A DNA stretch of 7,843 nt, from NCBI GenBank assembly GCA_003250135.1, contig QKHF01000107.1, positions 1-7,843 of the forward strand, read 5' to 3'. This DNA comes from Paracoccaceae bacterium (GTDB lineage Bacteria; Pseudomonadota; Alphaproteobacteria; Rhodobacterales; Rhodobacteraceae). Under the pieces are notes generated by a model. The model was not told the origin of the DNA. It saw nothing but the letters and a program-made list of their open reading frames with translations, and made no database searches. Made by a program: the position numbers and the translations under genes. How positions within the stretch are numbered: position 1 is the stretch's first letter; every line of letters begins with the position of its first letter. Shown here in pieces: positions 1-6,711 of this stretch.

Positions 1-833
1 GTCCCCAGCGGGTCGAGGCTGCGCGGCGGCTCTCCCTTCGCCATCGCGATCCAGTCGAGTTGCTGGCGCAGCAGGACCGAACGGCCGACGCAGATCACCG
101 CAGGCGGCTTTACGCTGGCGGCCTCCGCGTCGTCGGCGGCGCGCGACAGCGTCGTCTCAAGCACCTTCTGGCGGCCGGTCGTGGCGTCGGTGACGATGGC
201 GACCGGTTCGTCCTTGTCCCGCCCGGCTTCGATCAGCGTCGCGGCGATTTCGGCCAGGTGCTTCATCGCCATGTACATCACGATGACCTGAGAGCCTTTC
301 GCAACCGCCTGCCAATCCAGCGCGGTCGGCGTCAAACCGGTCTGATCGTGGCCGGTCAGGAAGGTGATCGACTGGTTCACGTCTCGATGGGTGGCCGGGA
401 TGCCGGCATAAGCGAGGCCGCCGATTCCCGCGGTGATGCCGGGGACGATGCGGATCGGGACGCCAGCGCTCACCAGCGTCTGCGCCTCCTCGCCGCCGCG
501 GCCGAAGACGAACGGGTCGCCGCCCTTCAGGCGCAGCACCCGCTTGCCCGCCTTGGCCAGTTCGATCAGGCGCAGCGAGATGTCGGCCTGCAACGGGCTG
601 GGCTTGCCGCCGCGCTTGCCCGCATATTCGATCAGCGCGTCTTCGCGCGCCCATTCCAGAATGCGTGGGTCGACCAGCGCGTCGTAGACCACCGCGTCCG
701 CCTGCCTGAGCGCGTTGAGGGCGTGCACGGTCATCAGCCCCGGATCGCCGGGACCGGCGCCGACCAGCCAGACCCAACCGGGCTGAAGCTCCGGCCAGGC
801 GGCGTCAGGAAGGGAAGGGGGCGTCAGACTCAT
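1..833 (-). CDS. cobA: Uroporphyrinogen-III C-methyltransferase (SUMT), 3' end cut by window edge
   Basis: This enzyme uses two S-adenosylmethionine molecules to methylate uroporphyrinogen III at C2 and C7, giving precorrin-2, the branch point to cobalamin and siroheme in the cytoplasm. The minus strand reads 277 codons from the ATG at 833-831 with no stop before the edge. Class III tetrapyrrole methylase motifs appear in order: VGAGPGDPGLMT (residues 24-35, SAM-binding loop), YDALVD (50-55), RLKGGDPFVFGRGGEE (101-116), PGITA (131-135) and GIPATHR (144-150). SUMTs are usually 240-280 residues, so little is missing. There is no CysG-type dehydrogenase/ferrochelatase domain at the N-terminus. 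The start was chosen because the conserved fold begins about 20 residues later; the upstream purine stretch (AGAGAGAA) is a weak ribosome site. The gene diverges from cbiD, which suggests a B12 role, although a siroheme role cannot be excluded. Confidence 0.95.
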   Translation of the reverse strand, partial: MSLTPPSLPDAAWPELQPGWVWLVGAGPGDPGLMTVHALNALRQADAVVYDALVDPRILEWAREDALIEYAGKRGGKPSPLQADISLRLIELAKAGKRVLRLKGGDPFVFGRGGEEAQTLVSAGVPIRIVPGITAGIGGLAYAGIPATHRDVNQSITFLTGHDQTGLTPTALDWQAVAKGSQVIVMYMAMKHLAEIAATLIEAGRDKDEPVAIVTDATTGRQKVLETTLSRAADDAEAASVKPPAVICVGRSVLLRQQLDWIAMAKGEPPRSLDPLG

Positions 834-866
834 GGCTTCTCTCTATCCCCATGCGCGGGCGGGGAA

Positions 867-890
867 AAGCGGAAGCGGCGCATTCCGCTT
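867..890. promoter_or_regulatory. Perfect 8-bp inverted repeat in the cobA-cbiD divergent gap
   Basis: AAGCGGAA (867-874) and TTCCGCTT (883-890) are exact reverse complements around an 8-nt spacer. The repeat lies in the only non-coding space between the divergent cobA and cbiD genes and overlaps a possible -35 box for cbiD. It could be the operator of a dimeric regulator. No regulator is identified, and a chance dyad in GC-rich sequence is possible. Confidence 0.4.
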
Positions 891-919
891 GCGACGGGCG
901 CCCGCATGCCGCCTATAGT
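889..919 (+). promoter_or_regulatory. Candidate cbiD promoter, possibly giving a leaderless mRNA
   Basis: TATAGT at 914-919 matches five of six bases of the sigma-70 -10 hexamer, and TTGCGA at 889-894 matches four of six bases of the -35 hexamer. The 19-nt spacing is longer than the ideal 17. Only 7 nt separate the -10 box from the ATG at 927, so transcription would begin at or next to the start codon. No Shine-Dalgarno-like sequence precedes that ATG, which fits a leaderless start. This is inferred from motifs alone. Confidence 0.4.
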
Positions 920-926
920 TCGCTCC

Positions 927-1994
927 ATGACCCGAAAACCCGCCGGAGAACTCCGCCGTGGCTGGACCACCGGCGCCTGCGCGACCGCCGCGACGAAGGC
1001 CGCCTATGCGCGGCTTCTGACCGGCGCGTTCCCGGACCCGGTGGCGATCACGCTGCCCAAGGGCGAGACGCCGAGCTTCCCTCTGGCAGTCCGCCAAGCG
1101 GGCGAGGGCTGGGCTGCGGCCGGGATCGTCAAGGACGCGGGCGACGATCCGGACGTGACCCATGGCGCGACGGTGATCGCGCGCGTGGCGCTGGCCGCGC
1201 CGGGGACGGGCGTGAAGTTCAGGGCGGGCGAGGGGGTAGGGACAATCACCAAGCCCGGCTTGCCCCTTCCGCCCGGAGAGCCCGCGATCAACCCGGCGCC
1301 GCGCGAGATGATGCGCGACGTGGTGGCGGAACTGGCGACGGCGCATGGCGCGCCCGGCGATGTGGAGATCACCATCTCGATTCCCGGCGGGACGGAGATC
1401 GCCCGGCAGACCTGGAACGGGCGGCTCGGCATTGTCGGGGGACTCTCGGTGCTTGGCACGACGGGCGTGGTGCGGCCGTTCTCCTGCTCCGCCTGGATCG
1501 CCTCCATCCATCGCGGGATCGACGTGGCGCGGGCCGAGGAGTTGAGCCATGTCGGCGCGGCGACCGGGGCGACATCCGAGGCGGCGGTGCGCGAGCTTTA
1601 CGGCCTGCCGGAAAGCTCGATGCTCGATATGGGCGACTTCGCGGGCGGGATGCTGAAATACCTGCGCGCGAATCCGCTGCCGCGGCTCACCATCGGTGGC
1701 GGGTTCGGCAAGATGGTCAAGCTTTCCCAAGGCGCTTTGGACCTGCATTCCGGCCGAAGCCAAGTGGATTTCGGCCAGCTGGCGGAGATGGCCGAAGGGC
1801 TGGCGGATCCGGCGCGGATCAGGGGCGCCAACACCGCGGCCGAGGCGCTGGAGATCGCCGGACCCGCGCTCGCCCAGCGTGTGGCCGAGGGTGCGCGAAA
1901 GACAGCGCTGGAAACCCTCGGCGGAGCGCCGGTCGAAGTTGAGGTCTTGGTGATCGACCGGAAAGGCGCAATCGTCGGCCGGGCGGGGTTCTGA
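927..1994 (+). CDS. cbiD: Cobalt-precorrin-5B (C1)-methyltransferase CbiD
   Basis: CbiD methylates C1 of the contracted corrin ring using S-adenosylmethionine, a cytoplasmic step best known from anaerobic cobalamin synthesis. The 355-residue product has normal family length. Family hallmarks are clear: RRGWTTGACATAATKAA (residues 10-26), VKDAGDDPDVTHGA (68-81), GEGVGTITKPGL (101-112), NPAPREMM (122-129), SIPGGTEIA (151-159), KMVKLSQG (262-269) and HSGRSQVD (274-281). The reading frame stays open far upstream, but that stretch is antisense to cobA and carries no CbiD signature. The ATG at 927 puts the conserved motif at its usual distance from the N-terminus. An in-frame ATG at 906 would lie upstream of the candidate -10 box and is less likely. 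The stop is 3 nt before cobK, so the two are almost certainly one transcript. In aerobic pathways CobF normally does C1 methylation, so CbiD here may replace it (inference). Confidence 0.96.
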   Translation: MTRKPAGELRRGWTTGACATAATKAAYARLLTGAFPDPVAITLPKGETPSFPLAVRQAGEGWAAAGIVKDAGDDPDVTHGATVIARVALAAPGTGVKFRAGEGVGTITKPGLPLPPGEPAINPAPREMMRDVVAELATAHGAPGDVEITISIPGGTEIARQTWNGRLGIVGGLSVLGTTGVVRPFSCSAWIASIHRGIDVARAEELSHVGAATGATSEAAVRELYGLPESSMLDMGDFAGGMLKYLRANPLPRLTIGGGFGKMVKLSQGALDLHSGRSQVDFGQLAEMAEGLADPARIRGANTAAEALEIAGPALAQRVAEGARKTALETLGGAPVEVEVLVIDRKGAIVGRAGF

Positions 1995-1997
1995 GCG

Positions 1998-2750
1998 ATG
2001 TTCGGCAGGCCGACTGTTCTGTTGCTCGCGGGCACGGCGGAAGCGCGCGAAATCGCCGAGGCGCTGGCCAGAAAAAAGCGCTGGCGGGTGCTCGCCTCGC
2101 TGTCCGGCGCCACGGAGGCCCCGGCCGAGTTGCCCTGCGACATGCGCCGGGGCGGGTTTGGCGGCGTCGACGGCATGATCGAGGCGCTGCAATGGGACAA
2201 TGTGAAGGCGGTGATCGACGCGACCCATCCCTTTGCGGACCAGATAAGCGCCAACACGGCCGCCGCCTGCGCCGAGCTGGGCTTGCCGCGCATCGTGGTG
2301 CGTCGGCCGGAATGGACGCCGGAGGACGGCGACGACTGGCGTCCCCAGCCCAGCCTGAAGGCGGCGTCCGAGGCGCTGCCGCTCTTCGCCCGCGCCTTTC
2401 TGGCGGTGGGACGCCAGAGCCTCAATCCCTTCGCGCATCGCAAGGACGTCTGGTTTCTAGCGCGGGTGATCGACCCGCAGCCCGGCAAATTCCCGCTGCC
2501 GCGCGGAGATTGGACCCTCGGCAAGCCGCCCTTTCCGCTGATGCACGAGGTCACGCTGATGCAGGATTACCGCATCTCCCATCTGGTGGCGAAGAACTCG
2601 GGCGGTGAGGCGGGACGGGCGAAGCTCCTCGCCGCGCGCGAGCTGGGGCTGCCCGTACTGATGGTCCAGCGCCCCGCACCGCCCCGCGGCGAAATGGCTG
2701 AGACCGCGGAGCAGGCGCTCGCCTGGCTGGGGACGCTCGCCATCTCGTGA
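1998..2750 (+). CDS. cobK: Precorrin-6A reductase CobK/CbiJ
   Basis: This cytoplasmic enzyme reduces a double bond of precorrin-6A (or its cobalt form) with NADPH, the step that follows C1 methylation and ring contraction. The 250-residue product has the usual family length. The N-terminus LLLAGTAEARE (residues 8-18) is the dinucleotide-binding signature. DATHPFA (74-80) is the family hallmark, and KNSGG (199-203) is followed by a segment, LLAARELGLPVLMVQRP, typical of the C-terminal half. The ATG lies 3 nt after the cbiD stop, with a GGCGGGG stretch inside the end of cbiD as a possible ribosome site. Translational coupling with cbiD is therefore likely, and the two catalyse neighbouring steps. 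Sequence alone does not show whether the natural substrate carries cobalt, so the choice between CobK and CbiJ naming is open. Confidence 0.94.
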   Translation: MFGRPTVLLLAGTAEAREIAEALARKKRWRVLASLSGATEAPAELPCDMRRGGFGGVDGMIEALQWDNVKAVIDATHPFADQISANTAAACAELGLPRIVVRRPEWTPEDGDDWRPQPSLKAASEALPLFARAFLAVGRQSLNPFAHRKDVWFLARVIDPQPGKFPLPRGDWTLGKPPFPLMHEVTLMQDYRISHLVAKNSGGEAGRAKLLAARELGLPVLMVQRPAPPRGEMAETAEQALAWLGTLAIS

Positions 2751-2836
2751 CGGGCGCTTGCGCGCGGGCTCTGGCCATATCGGTCGCGATTCGGCATTCT
2801 GCAGACTGAACGTCGGTAGAGCGTGATGAGGCGGGT
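2751..2836. other. Short intergenic gap, no clear promoter or terminator
   Basis: This 86-nt gap between cobK and the DUF805-like gene has no hairpin plus T-tract and no convincing -35/-10 pair. It begins with a GC-rich 15-mer (2752-2766) that recurs after the next gene. It ends with the purine-rich GATGAGG, which serves as the ribosome site for the following gene. Confidence 0.5.
2752..2766 (+). repeat. 15-nt direct repeat, copy 1, just after the cobK stop
   Basis: GGGCGCTTGCGCGCG is identical to 3362-3376. Both copies lie directly after a TGA stop, here with one intervening base. It could be a small dispersed element or a duplication trace, or chance in GC-rich sequence. Confidence 0.35.
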
Positions 2837-3361
2837 ATGAGTGAGATAACGGCGCCTGACTCCATGGGGGCGTCTGAAACCATGGGCGAATCAAATTTCA
2901 TGGCGCGAGTTTTTGGCGAGGAGTCCGGCGTCCGGCAGGCGTTCGGCTTGGGCGTCTGGTTCGGCGCCTGGCGGTCGGGGCGGTTGGGCCGCATCGGCTA
3001 TGTCGTGGCCGCGTTCGTGCTCTACGGCATGCTGGGCGCGATCCAGTGGTTCATCCTCGATGCGCTGAAGCCCGACCCGTTCCAGTTGACGCCAACGTCG
3101 GAGCCAATGTCCGAGTTCGCGCAGTCGGCGACGGTCGCAGCCTCTCTGGCGATGAGCGCGCTGACTTTGGTCGTGGGTCTCAACATCGCGGCGAAGCGCA
3201 TTCGCGCCATTGGCGCGCCGGGCTGGGGCGGGGCCGCCGTGCTGACCGCGATCAATGGCGTTGCGCTGTTCGCGATTCCGGACCTCGCGTATCCGTGGCT
3301 CGCGATCGCGATCATGGTCGCGCTGATGGTTCTGCCGAACGGGCTGTTGGGCAAGCGCTGA
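2837..3361 (+). CDS. Small DUF805-like integral membrane protein
   Basis: The function is unknown. The 174-residue product has a polar N-terminal tail of about 40 residues with no signal peptide. Four likely membrane segments follow, at about residues 53-74, 97-118, 130-148 and 151-167. The pattern FGAWRSGRLGRIGYVVA (42-58) before the first segment, and KRIRAIGAPGWGG (120-132) before the third, resemble the DUF805 signatures (F-x-GR-x-x-R-x-x-Y-W and RRLHDIG-x-SGWW). The usual His-Asp of that second motif is replaced by Arg-Ala, so the match is divergent. The start at 2837 is supported by GATGAGG at 2825-2831, about 5 nt upstream. Later in-frame ATGs at 2864, 2882 and 2900 lack such a site. 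It stands in line with cobK and oxyR (gaps of 86 and 41 nt) and could be co-transcribed with oxyR. Nothing ties it to B12 or peroxide chemistry. Confidence 0.7.
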   Translation: MSEITAPDSMGASETMGESNFMARVFGEESGVRQAFGLGVWFGAWRSGRLGRIGYVVAAFVLYGMLGAIQWFILDALKPDPFQLTPTSEPMSEFAQSATVAASLAMSALTLVVGLNIAAKRIRAIGAPGWGGAAVLTAINGVALFAIPDLAYPWLAIAIMVALMVLPNGLLGKR

Positions 3362-3376
3362 GGGCGCTTGCGCGCG
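3362..3376 (+). repeat. 15-nt direct repeat, copy 2, directly after the DUF805-like stop
   Basis: This is identical to 2752-2766 and begins on the base after the TGA. An imperfect GGCGC/GCGCC hairpin can form at 3363-3378, but there is no T-tract, so it is not a convincing terminator. Confidence 0.35.
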
Positions 3377-3402
3377 CCGGGGCGTGATGCGATGACGCGT
3401 CC

Positions 3403-4290
3403 ATGACCCTGACGCAGCTTCGTTATCTCGTCGCGCTGGCCGATTACGGCCATTTCGGCCGCGCGGCCGAGGCCTGCGCCATCAGCCAGCCGACGCTGTC
3501 CGCGCAGATTCGCAAGCTTGAAGAGTTTCTCGACGCTCCGCTGGTGGAGCGGCGGCCGTCAGGCGCGACGCTGACCCCGCTGGGTGAGGCGGTGGCGGCG
3601 CGGGCGCGACGGATGCTGGATCTGGCCGAGGAGATCGAGGGCGTCGCCCGCCGCGCGGACGAGCCGTTGGTCGGGCCGCTCAGGCTGGGCGCGATCCCGA
3701 CCCTGTTTCCCTATGTGCTGCCATGGGCGCTGGCGGAGTTGCGCGCGCGCCATCCACGGCTGGAGCTGATCTGCCGCGAGGCGGTGACCGCCGATCTTCT
3801 GGACGCGCTTCGGCGGCGGGAAATCGATTGCGCGCTGGCGGCCGAGCCGGTCGACGACCCGGCGCTGACCAGCGAGCCACTGTTCGACGAGCCGCTGCTG
3901 GCGGCGCTGCCGCCGGGCCACGCCCTTTCGTCGCAGGTCGCCGTCTCGGTCGCCGATCTTGCGCGCCAAAACGTGCTGGTGCTGGGCGAGGGGCATTGCC
4001 TGCGTGATCAGTCCATCGCCATTTGCGGGGCCGAGGCGGCGGGCGAGGACAATTACCGTGCGACCAGCCTTGAGACCCTGCGCAGCCTCGTCGCGGCGGG
4101 CGAGGGGGTGACGCTGATTCCGGCGATGGCGGGGCGGCGAGGCGACGACATCGTGCTGAAGCCGCTTTCGACTCCTGCGGCCCGGCGCATTTGCCTGTAT
4201 TTCCTGAAGACTTCGGCCCGGCGCGGCGAATACCGGATGCTGGCCGAAACGATGCGCGCGGCGCTGCCTGAGGCGGTGAACGCGGCATAG
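3403..4290 (+). CDS. oxyR: Hydrogen-peroxide-sensing LysR-type regulator OxyR
   Basis: OxyR is a cytoplasmic tetrameric DNA-binding protein that forms an intramolecular disulfide on meeting hydrogen peroxide and then activates antioxidant genes. The 295-residue product has an N-terminal winged helix-turn-helix (about residues 1-60, including ISQPTLSAQIRKLEEFL) and a LysR substrate-domain fold after that. The redox segment GEGHCLRDQSIAIC ends at residue 208. It places the peroxidatic Cys at 199 and the resolving Cys at 208, the same numbers as E. coli OxyR, with His198, Arg201 and Thr100 also kept. RATSLETLRSLVAAGEGVTL (219-238) is another OxyR hallmark. The ATG at 3403 gives the standard MTLTQLRYLVAL start; its ribosome site is poor. 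The TAG stop lies inside an OxyR-type operator that precedes katG. Being codirectional with and next to katG supports a peroxide-sensing role rather than another LysR function. Confidence 0.97.
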   Translation: MTLTQLRYLVALADYGHFGRAAEACAISQPTLSAQIRKLEEFLDAPLVERRPSGATLTPLGEAVAARARRMLDLAEEIEGVARRADEPLVGPLRLGAIPTLFPYVLPWALAELRARHPRLELICREAVTADLLDALRRREIDCALAAEPVDDPALTSEPLFDEPLLAALPPGHALSSQVAVSVADLARQNVLVLGEGHCLRDQSIAICGAEAAGEDNYRATSLETLRSLVAAGEGVTLIPAMAGRRGDDIVLKPLSTPAARRICLYFLKTSARRGEYRMLAETMRAALPEAVNAA

Positions 4291-4323
4291 TCAATGCCTA
4301 TCGCAACTATAGACGCAATCGAC
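4287..4323 (+). promoter_or_regulatory. OxyR operator upstream of katG, overlapping the oxyR stop
   Basis: The known OxyR consensus is four tetrads, ATAG-N7-CTAT-N7-ATAG-N7-CTAT. Here ATAG (4287-4290), CTAT (4298-4301) and ATAG (4309-4312) are exact with exact 7-nt spacing. The fourth tetrad is CGAC (4320-4323), two of four bases. In total 14 of 16 consensus bases match. The first tetrad contains the oxyR TAG stop. The centre lies 87 nt before the katG ATG and just upstream of a possible promoter, the position expected for activation of katG by oxidised OxyR. Confidence 0.8.
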
Positions 4324-4351
4324 TTCACCTATCTCCCCGACTCAGTTTAGA
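4322..4351 (+). promoter_or_regulatory. Possible OxyR-dependent katG promoter
   Basis: TTTAGA at 4346-4351 is a passable -10 hexamer. No good -35 lies 17-18 nt upstream (around 4322-4328), as is usual for promoters that need an activator. The OxyR operator abuts this -35 position, which would put its centre about 53 nt upstream of the expected start near 4358. The assignment is weak. Confidence 0.3.
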
Positions 4352-4391
4352 ACGGTTCCAAAATCAACCAATCCCTTATTTGGAGAGTATC

Positions 4392-6590
4392 ATGGACGGA
4401 AACGACATGGGCGGTTGCCCGGTGGCGCACACGACGTTTGGGGGCCGGTCCAACCGGGACTGGTGGCCGAACCAGCTGAACCTGAAGATTCTTCACCAGA
4501 ACTCCGCGCTGTCCGATCCGATGGGCGAGGGCTTCAATTACGCCGAAGAGTTCAAGAAGCTCGATCTGAAGGCGCTGAAGAAGGACCTCTACGCGCTGAT
4601 GAATGACAGCCAGGACTGGTGGCCGGCCGATTACGGCCATTACGGCGGCCTGTTCATCCGCATGGCGTGGCACAGCGCCGGCACCTACCGCACCGGCGAC
4701 GGCCGCGGCGGCGCGGGCTCGGGCACGCAGCGCTTCGCGCCGCTCAACAGCTGGCCGGACAACGGCAACCTCGACAAGGCGCGGCGTTTGCTGTGGCCGA
4801 TCAAGCAGAAATACGGGAACAAGATCTCCTGGGCCGACCTGATGATCCTGGCGGGCAACTGCGCCATCGAGTCGATGGGCGGGCCGGTGTTCGGCTTCGG
4901 CGGCGGGCGCGCCGATGTCTGGGAGCCGGAGGAGGACATCTACTGGGGCGGCGAGAGCGAGTGGCTCGCGACCTCCGAGATGCCCAACAGCCGTTACTCG
5001 GGCGACCGCGATCTCGAGAACCCGCTGGCCGCGGTGCAGATGGGCCTGATCTACGTGAACCCGGAGGGGCCGGACGCCAATCCCGACCCGCTCGCCAGCG
5101 GCAAGGATATCCGCGAGACCTTCGCCCGCATGGCGATGAACGACGAGGAGACGGTGGCCCTGACCGCCGGCGGACACACTTTCGGCAAGACCCACGGCGC
5201 GGGCGACGCCGCACTGGTGGGCCCCGAGCCGGAGGCGGCGCCGCTGGAGGCGATGGGCCTCGGCTGGCTGTCGAGCTACGGCTCGGGCAAGGGTCGCGAC
5301 ACGATCACCAGCGGCATCGAGGGCGCGTGGACGCCGGACCCGATCAACTGGGACAACGGCTATTTCGACGTGCTGTTCGGGTATGAGTGGGAGCTGGTGA
5401 AAAGCCCCGCCGGGGCCTGGCAGTGGACGCCGAAGGACCTGAAGCCGGAGGATTTCGCGCCCGATCCAGAGACCGGCGAGAAGACCCACCGGATCATCAT
5501 GACCACCGCCGACATGGCGATGCGCATGGACCCGATCTACGGGCCGATCTCGAAGCGGTTCCACGAGAACCCGGACCAGTTCGCCGACGCCTTCGCCCGC
5601 GCCTGGTTCAAGCTGACCCACCGCGACATGGGGCCGAAGTCGCGCTATCTCGGCGCCGAGGTGCCGGCCGAGGACCTGATCTGGCAGGACCCGGTGCCGG
5701 CTGTGGGTCACAAGCTGGTCGACGAGAAGGACGTCAAGGAGCTCAAGAAGCAGATTCTCGACTCCGGCCTGACGATCCCCGAGCTGGTGTCGACCGCCTG
5801 GGCCTCGGCCTCCACCTTCCGCGGGTCGGACAAGCGCGGCGGCGCCAATGGCGCGCGCATCCGCCTCAGCCCCCAGAAGGATTGGGCGGTCAATCAGCCC
5901 GCTCAGCTGGCCAAGGTGCTGGAGACGCTTGAAGGGATTCAGGCGGCCTTCAACAAGGAGCACGGCAAGAAGCAGGTCTCGCTCGCCGATCTGATCGTCC
6001 TTGGCGGCTGCGCGGCGGTCGAGGCGGCCGCGAAAGCGGCGGGCTGCAAGGTCGATGTTCACTTCGCTCCGGGCCGAACCGACGCGAGCGCCGAGCAGAC
6101 CGATGTTGAATCCTTCGAGGTTCTGGAGCCGATCGCCGATGGGTTCCGCAACTACGAGAAGGGCAAGTACAGCGTGTCGGCCGAGGAGCTGCTGGTCGAC
6201 AAGGCGCAGCTTCTGACCCTGACGGCGCCGGAGATGACGGTGCTGGTCGGCGGCCTGCGCGTGCTGGGCGCCAACCATGGCGGCGCGAAGCACGGGGTCT
6301 TCACCGACCGCGTCGGCGCGCTGACCAACGACTTCTTCGTCAACCTGCTGGACATGGGCGTGGACTGGAAGCCGACCTCGGGCGCGGCGGACCTGTTCGA
6401 GGGCCGTGACCGCGCCAGCGGCGATGTGAAATGGACCGCCACCCGCGTCGACCTGGTGTTCGGTTCGAACTCGCAGCTGCGGGCGCTGGCCGAGGTCTAC
6501 GGTCAGGACGATGCGGGCGAGAAGTTCGTCGAGGACTTCGTGGCCGCCTGGACAAAGGTGATGAACGCCGACCGGTTCGACCTTGCCTGA
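4392..6590 (+). CDS. katG: Bifunctional catalase-peroxidase KatG
   Basis: KatG is a cytoplasmic haem enzyme that breaks down hydrogen peroxide and also acts as a peroxidase. The 732 residues match the family length and both tandem peroxidase-like domains are present. The distal haem site is RMAWHSAG with Arg90, Trp93 and His94; the proximal side is GGHTFGKTHG with His262, plus Trp313. The Met-Tyr-Trp crosslink needed for catalase activity is preserved as Met247, Tyr221 (LIYVNPEGP) and Trp93. HRDMGP carries the mobile Arg at about 411. The C-terminal domain starts near residue 430 and includes the RGSDKRGGANGARIRLSPQ segment. The ATG at 4392 follows GGAGAG (4382-4387) at ideal spacing; a TTG at 4380 in the same frame is upstream of that site and rejected. 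There is no export signal. Regulation by the adjacent OxyR is likely from the operator at 4287-4323. A strong terminator follows, so katG ends its transcript. Confidence 0.99.
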   Translation: MDGNDMGGCPVAHTTFGGRSNRDWWPNQLNLKILHQNSALSDPMGEGFNYAEEFKKLDLKALKKDLYALMNDSQDWWPADYGHYGGLFIRMAWHSAGTYRTGDGRGGAGSGTQRFAPLNSWPDNGNLDKARRLLWPIKQKYGNKISWADLMILAGNCAIESMGGPVFGFGGGRADVWEPEEDIYWGGESEWLATSEMPNSRYSGDRDLENPLAAVQMGLIYVNPEGPDANPDPLASGKDIRETFARMAMNDEETVALTAGGHTFGKTHGAGDAALVGPEPEAAPLEAMGLGWLSSYGSGKGRDTITSGIEGAWTPDPINWDNGYFDVLFGYEWELVKSPAGAWQWTPKDLKPEDFAPDPETGEKTHRIIMTTADMAMRMDPIYGPISKRFHENPDQFADAFARAWFKLTHRDMGPKSRYLGAEVPAEDLIWQDPVPAVGHKLVDEKDVKELKKQILDSGLTIPELVSTAWASASTFRGSDKRGGANGARIRLSPQKDWAVNQPAQLAKVLETLEGIQAAFNKEHGKKQVSLADLIVLGGCAAVEAAAKAAGCKVDVHFAPGRTDASAEQTDVESFEVLEPIADGFRNYEKGKYSVSAEELLVDKAQLLTLTAPEMTVLVGGLRVLGANHGGAKHGVFTDRVGALTNDFFVNLLDMGVDWKPTSGAADLFEGRDRASGDVKWTATRVDLVFGSNSQLRALAEVYGQDDAGEKFVEDFVAAWTKVMNADRFDLA

Positions 6591-6614
6591 ACCGCGGCAA
6601 ACCGGGAAGATCTG

Positions 6615-6645
6615 GAAGGGCGCCTTCGGGCGCCCTTCTTTTTTT
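6615..6645 (+). terminator. Rho-independent terminator of katG
   Basis: A perfect 10-bp stem, GAAGGGCGCC (6615-6624) with GGCGCCCTTC (6629-6638), closes on a TTCG tetraloop (the very stable cUUCGg loop) and is followed at once by seven T (6639-6645). It lies 24 nt after the katG stop and before the ribosome site of the next gene, so it separates katG from the VOC gene. Confidence 0.97.
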
Positions 6646-6711
6646 CAGCCTTTGCGTGCATCGTGTATCGTGACCGGGCGCCGCCCTTAAACAACCGCCG
6701 GAGAAACCATC

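Noticed and set aside
60..926. Long in-frame upstream extension of the cbiD reading frame (a 644-residue frame in all)
   Set aside because: The extension is antisense to cobA, which has clear SUMT motifs; the extension has Arg/Gly/Asp-rich composition and no CbiD similarity. It is a GC-rich shadow frame.
834..926. Cobalamin riboswitch between cobA and cbiD
   Set aside because: The gap is only 93 nt, I see no B12-box-like conserved segment, and the likely transcription start leaves almost no leader.
843..2438. 531-residue minus-strand frame opposite cbiD and cobK
   Set aside because: It overlaps two well-supported genes and has low-complexity Arg/Gly/Ala-rich composition with no motifs.
3362..3380. 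Intrinsic terminator between the DUF805-like gene and oxyR
   Set aside because: A short GGCGC/GCGCC hairpin is possible but there is no T-tract after it.
4380..4391. TTG start giving katG four extra residues
   Set aside because: The GGAGAG ribosome site lies downstream of this TTG and is ideally placed for the ATG at 4392.
4291..4391. Small gene or RNA in the oxyR-katG gap
   Set aside because: The gap is explained by the OxyR operator, a weak promoter and the katG ribosome site; no coding signature or extended RNA fold is visible.
4347..6293. 648-residue open frame on the minus strand opposite katG
   Set aside because: It mirrors the codon pattern of katG, is rich in Arg, Leu, Val and His with no recognisable domain, and has no ribosome site. 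It is a shadow of a highly conserved gene.
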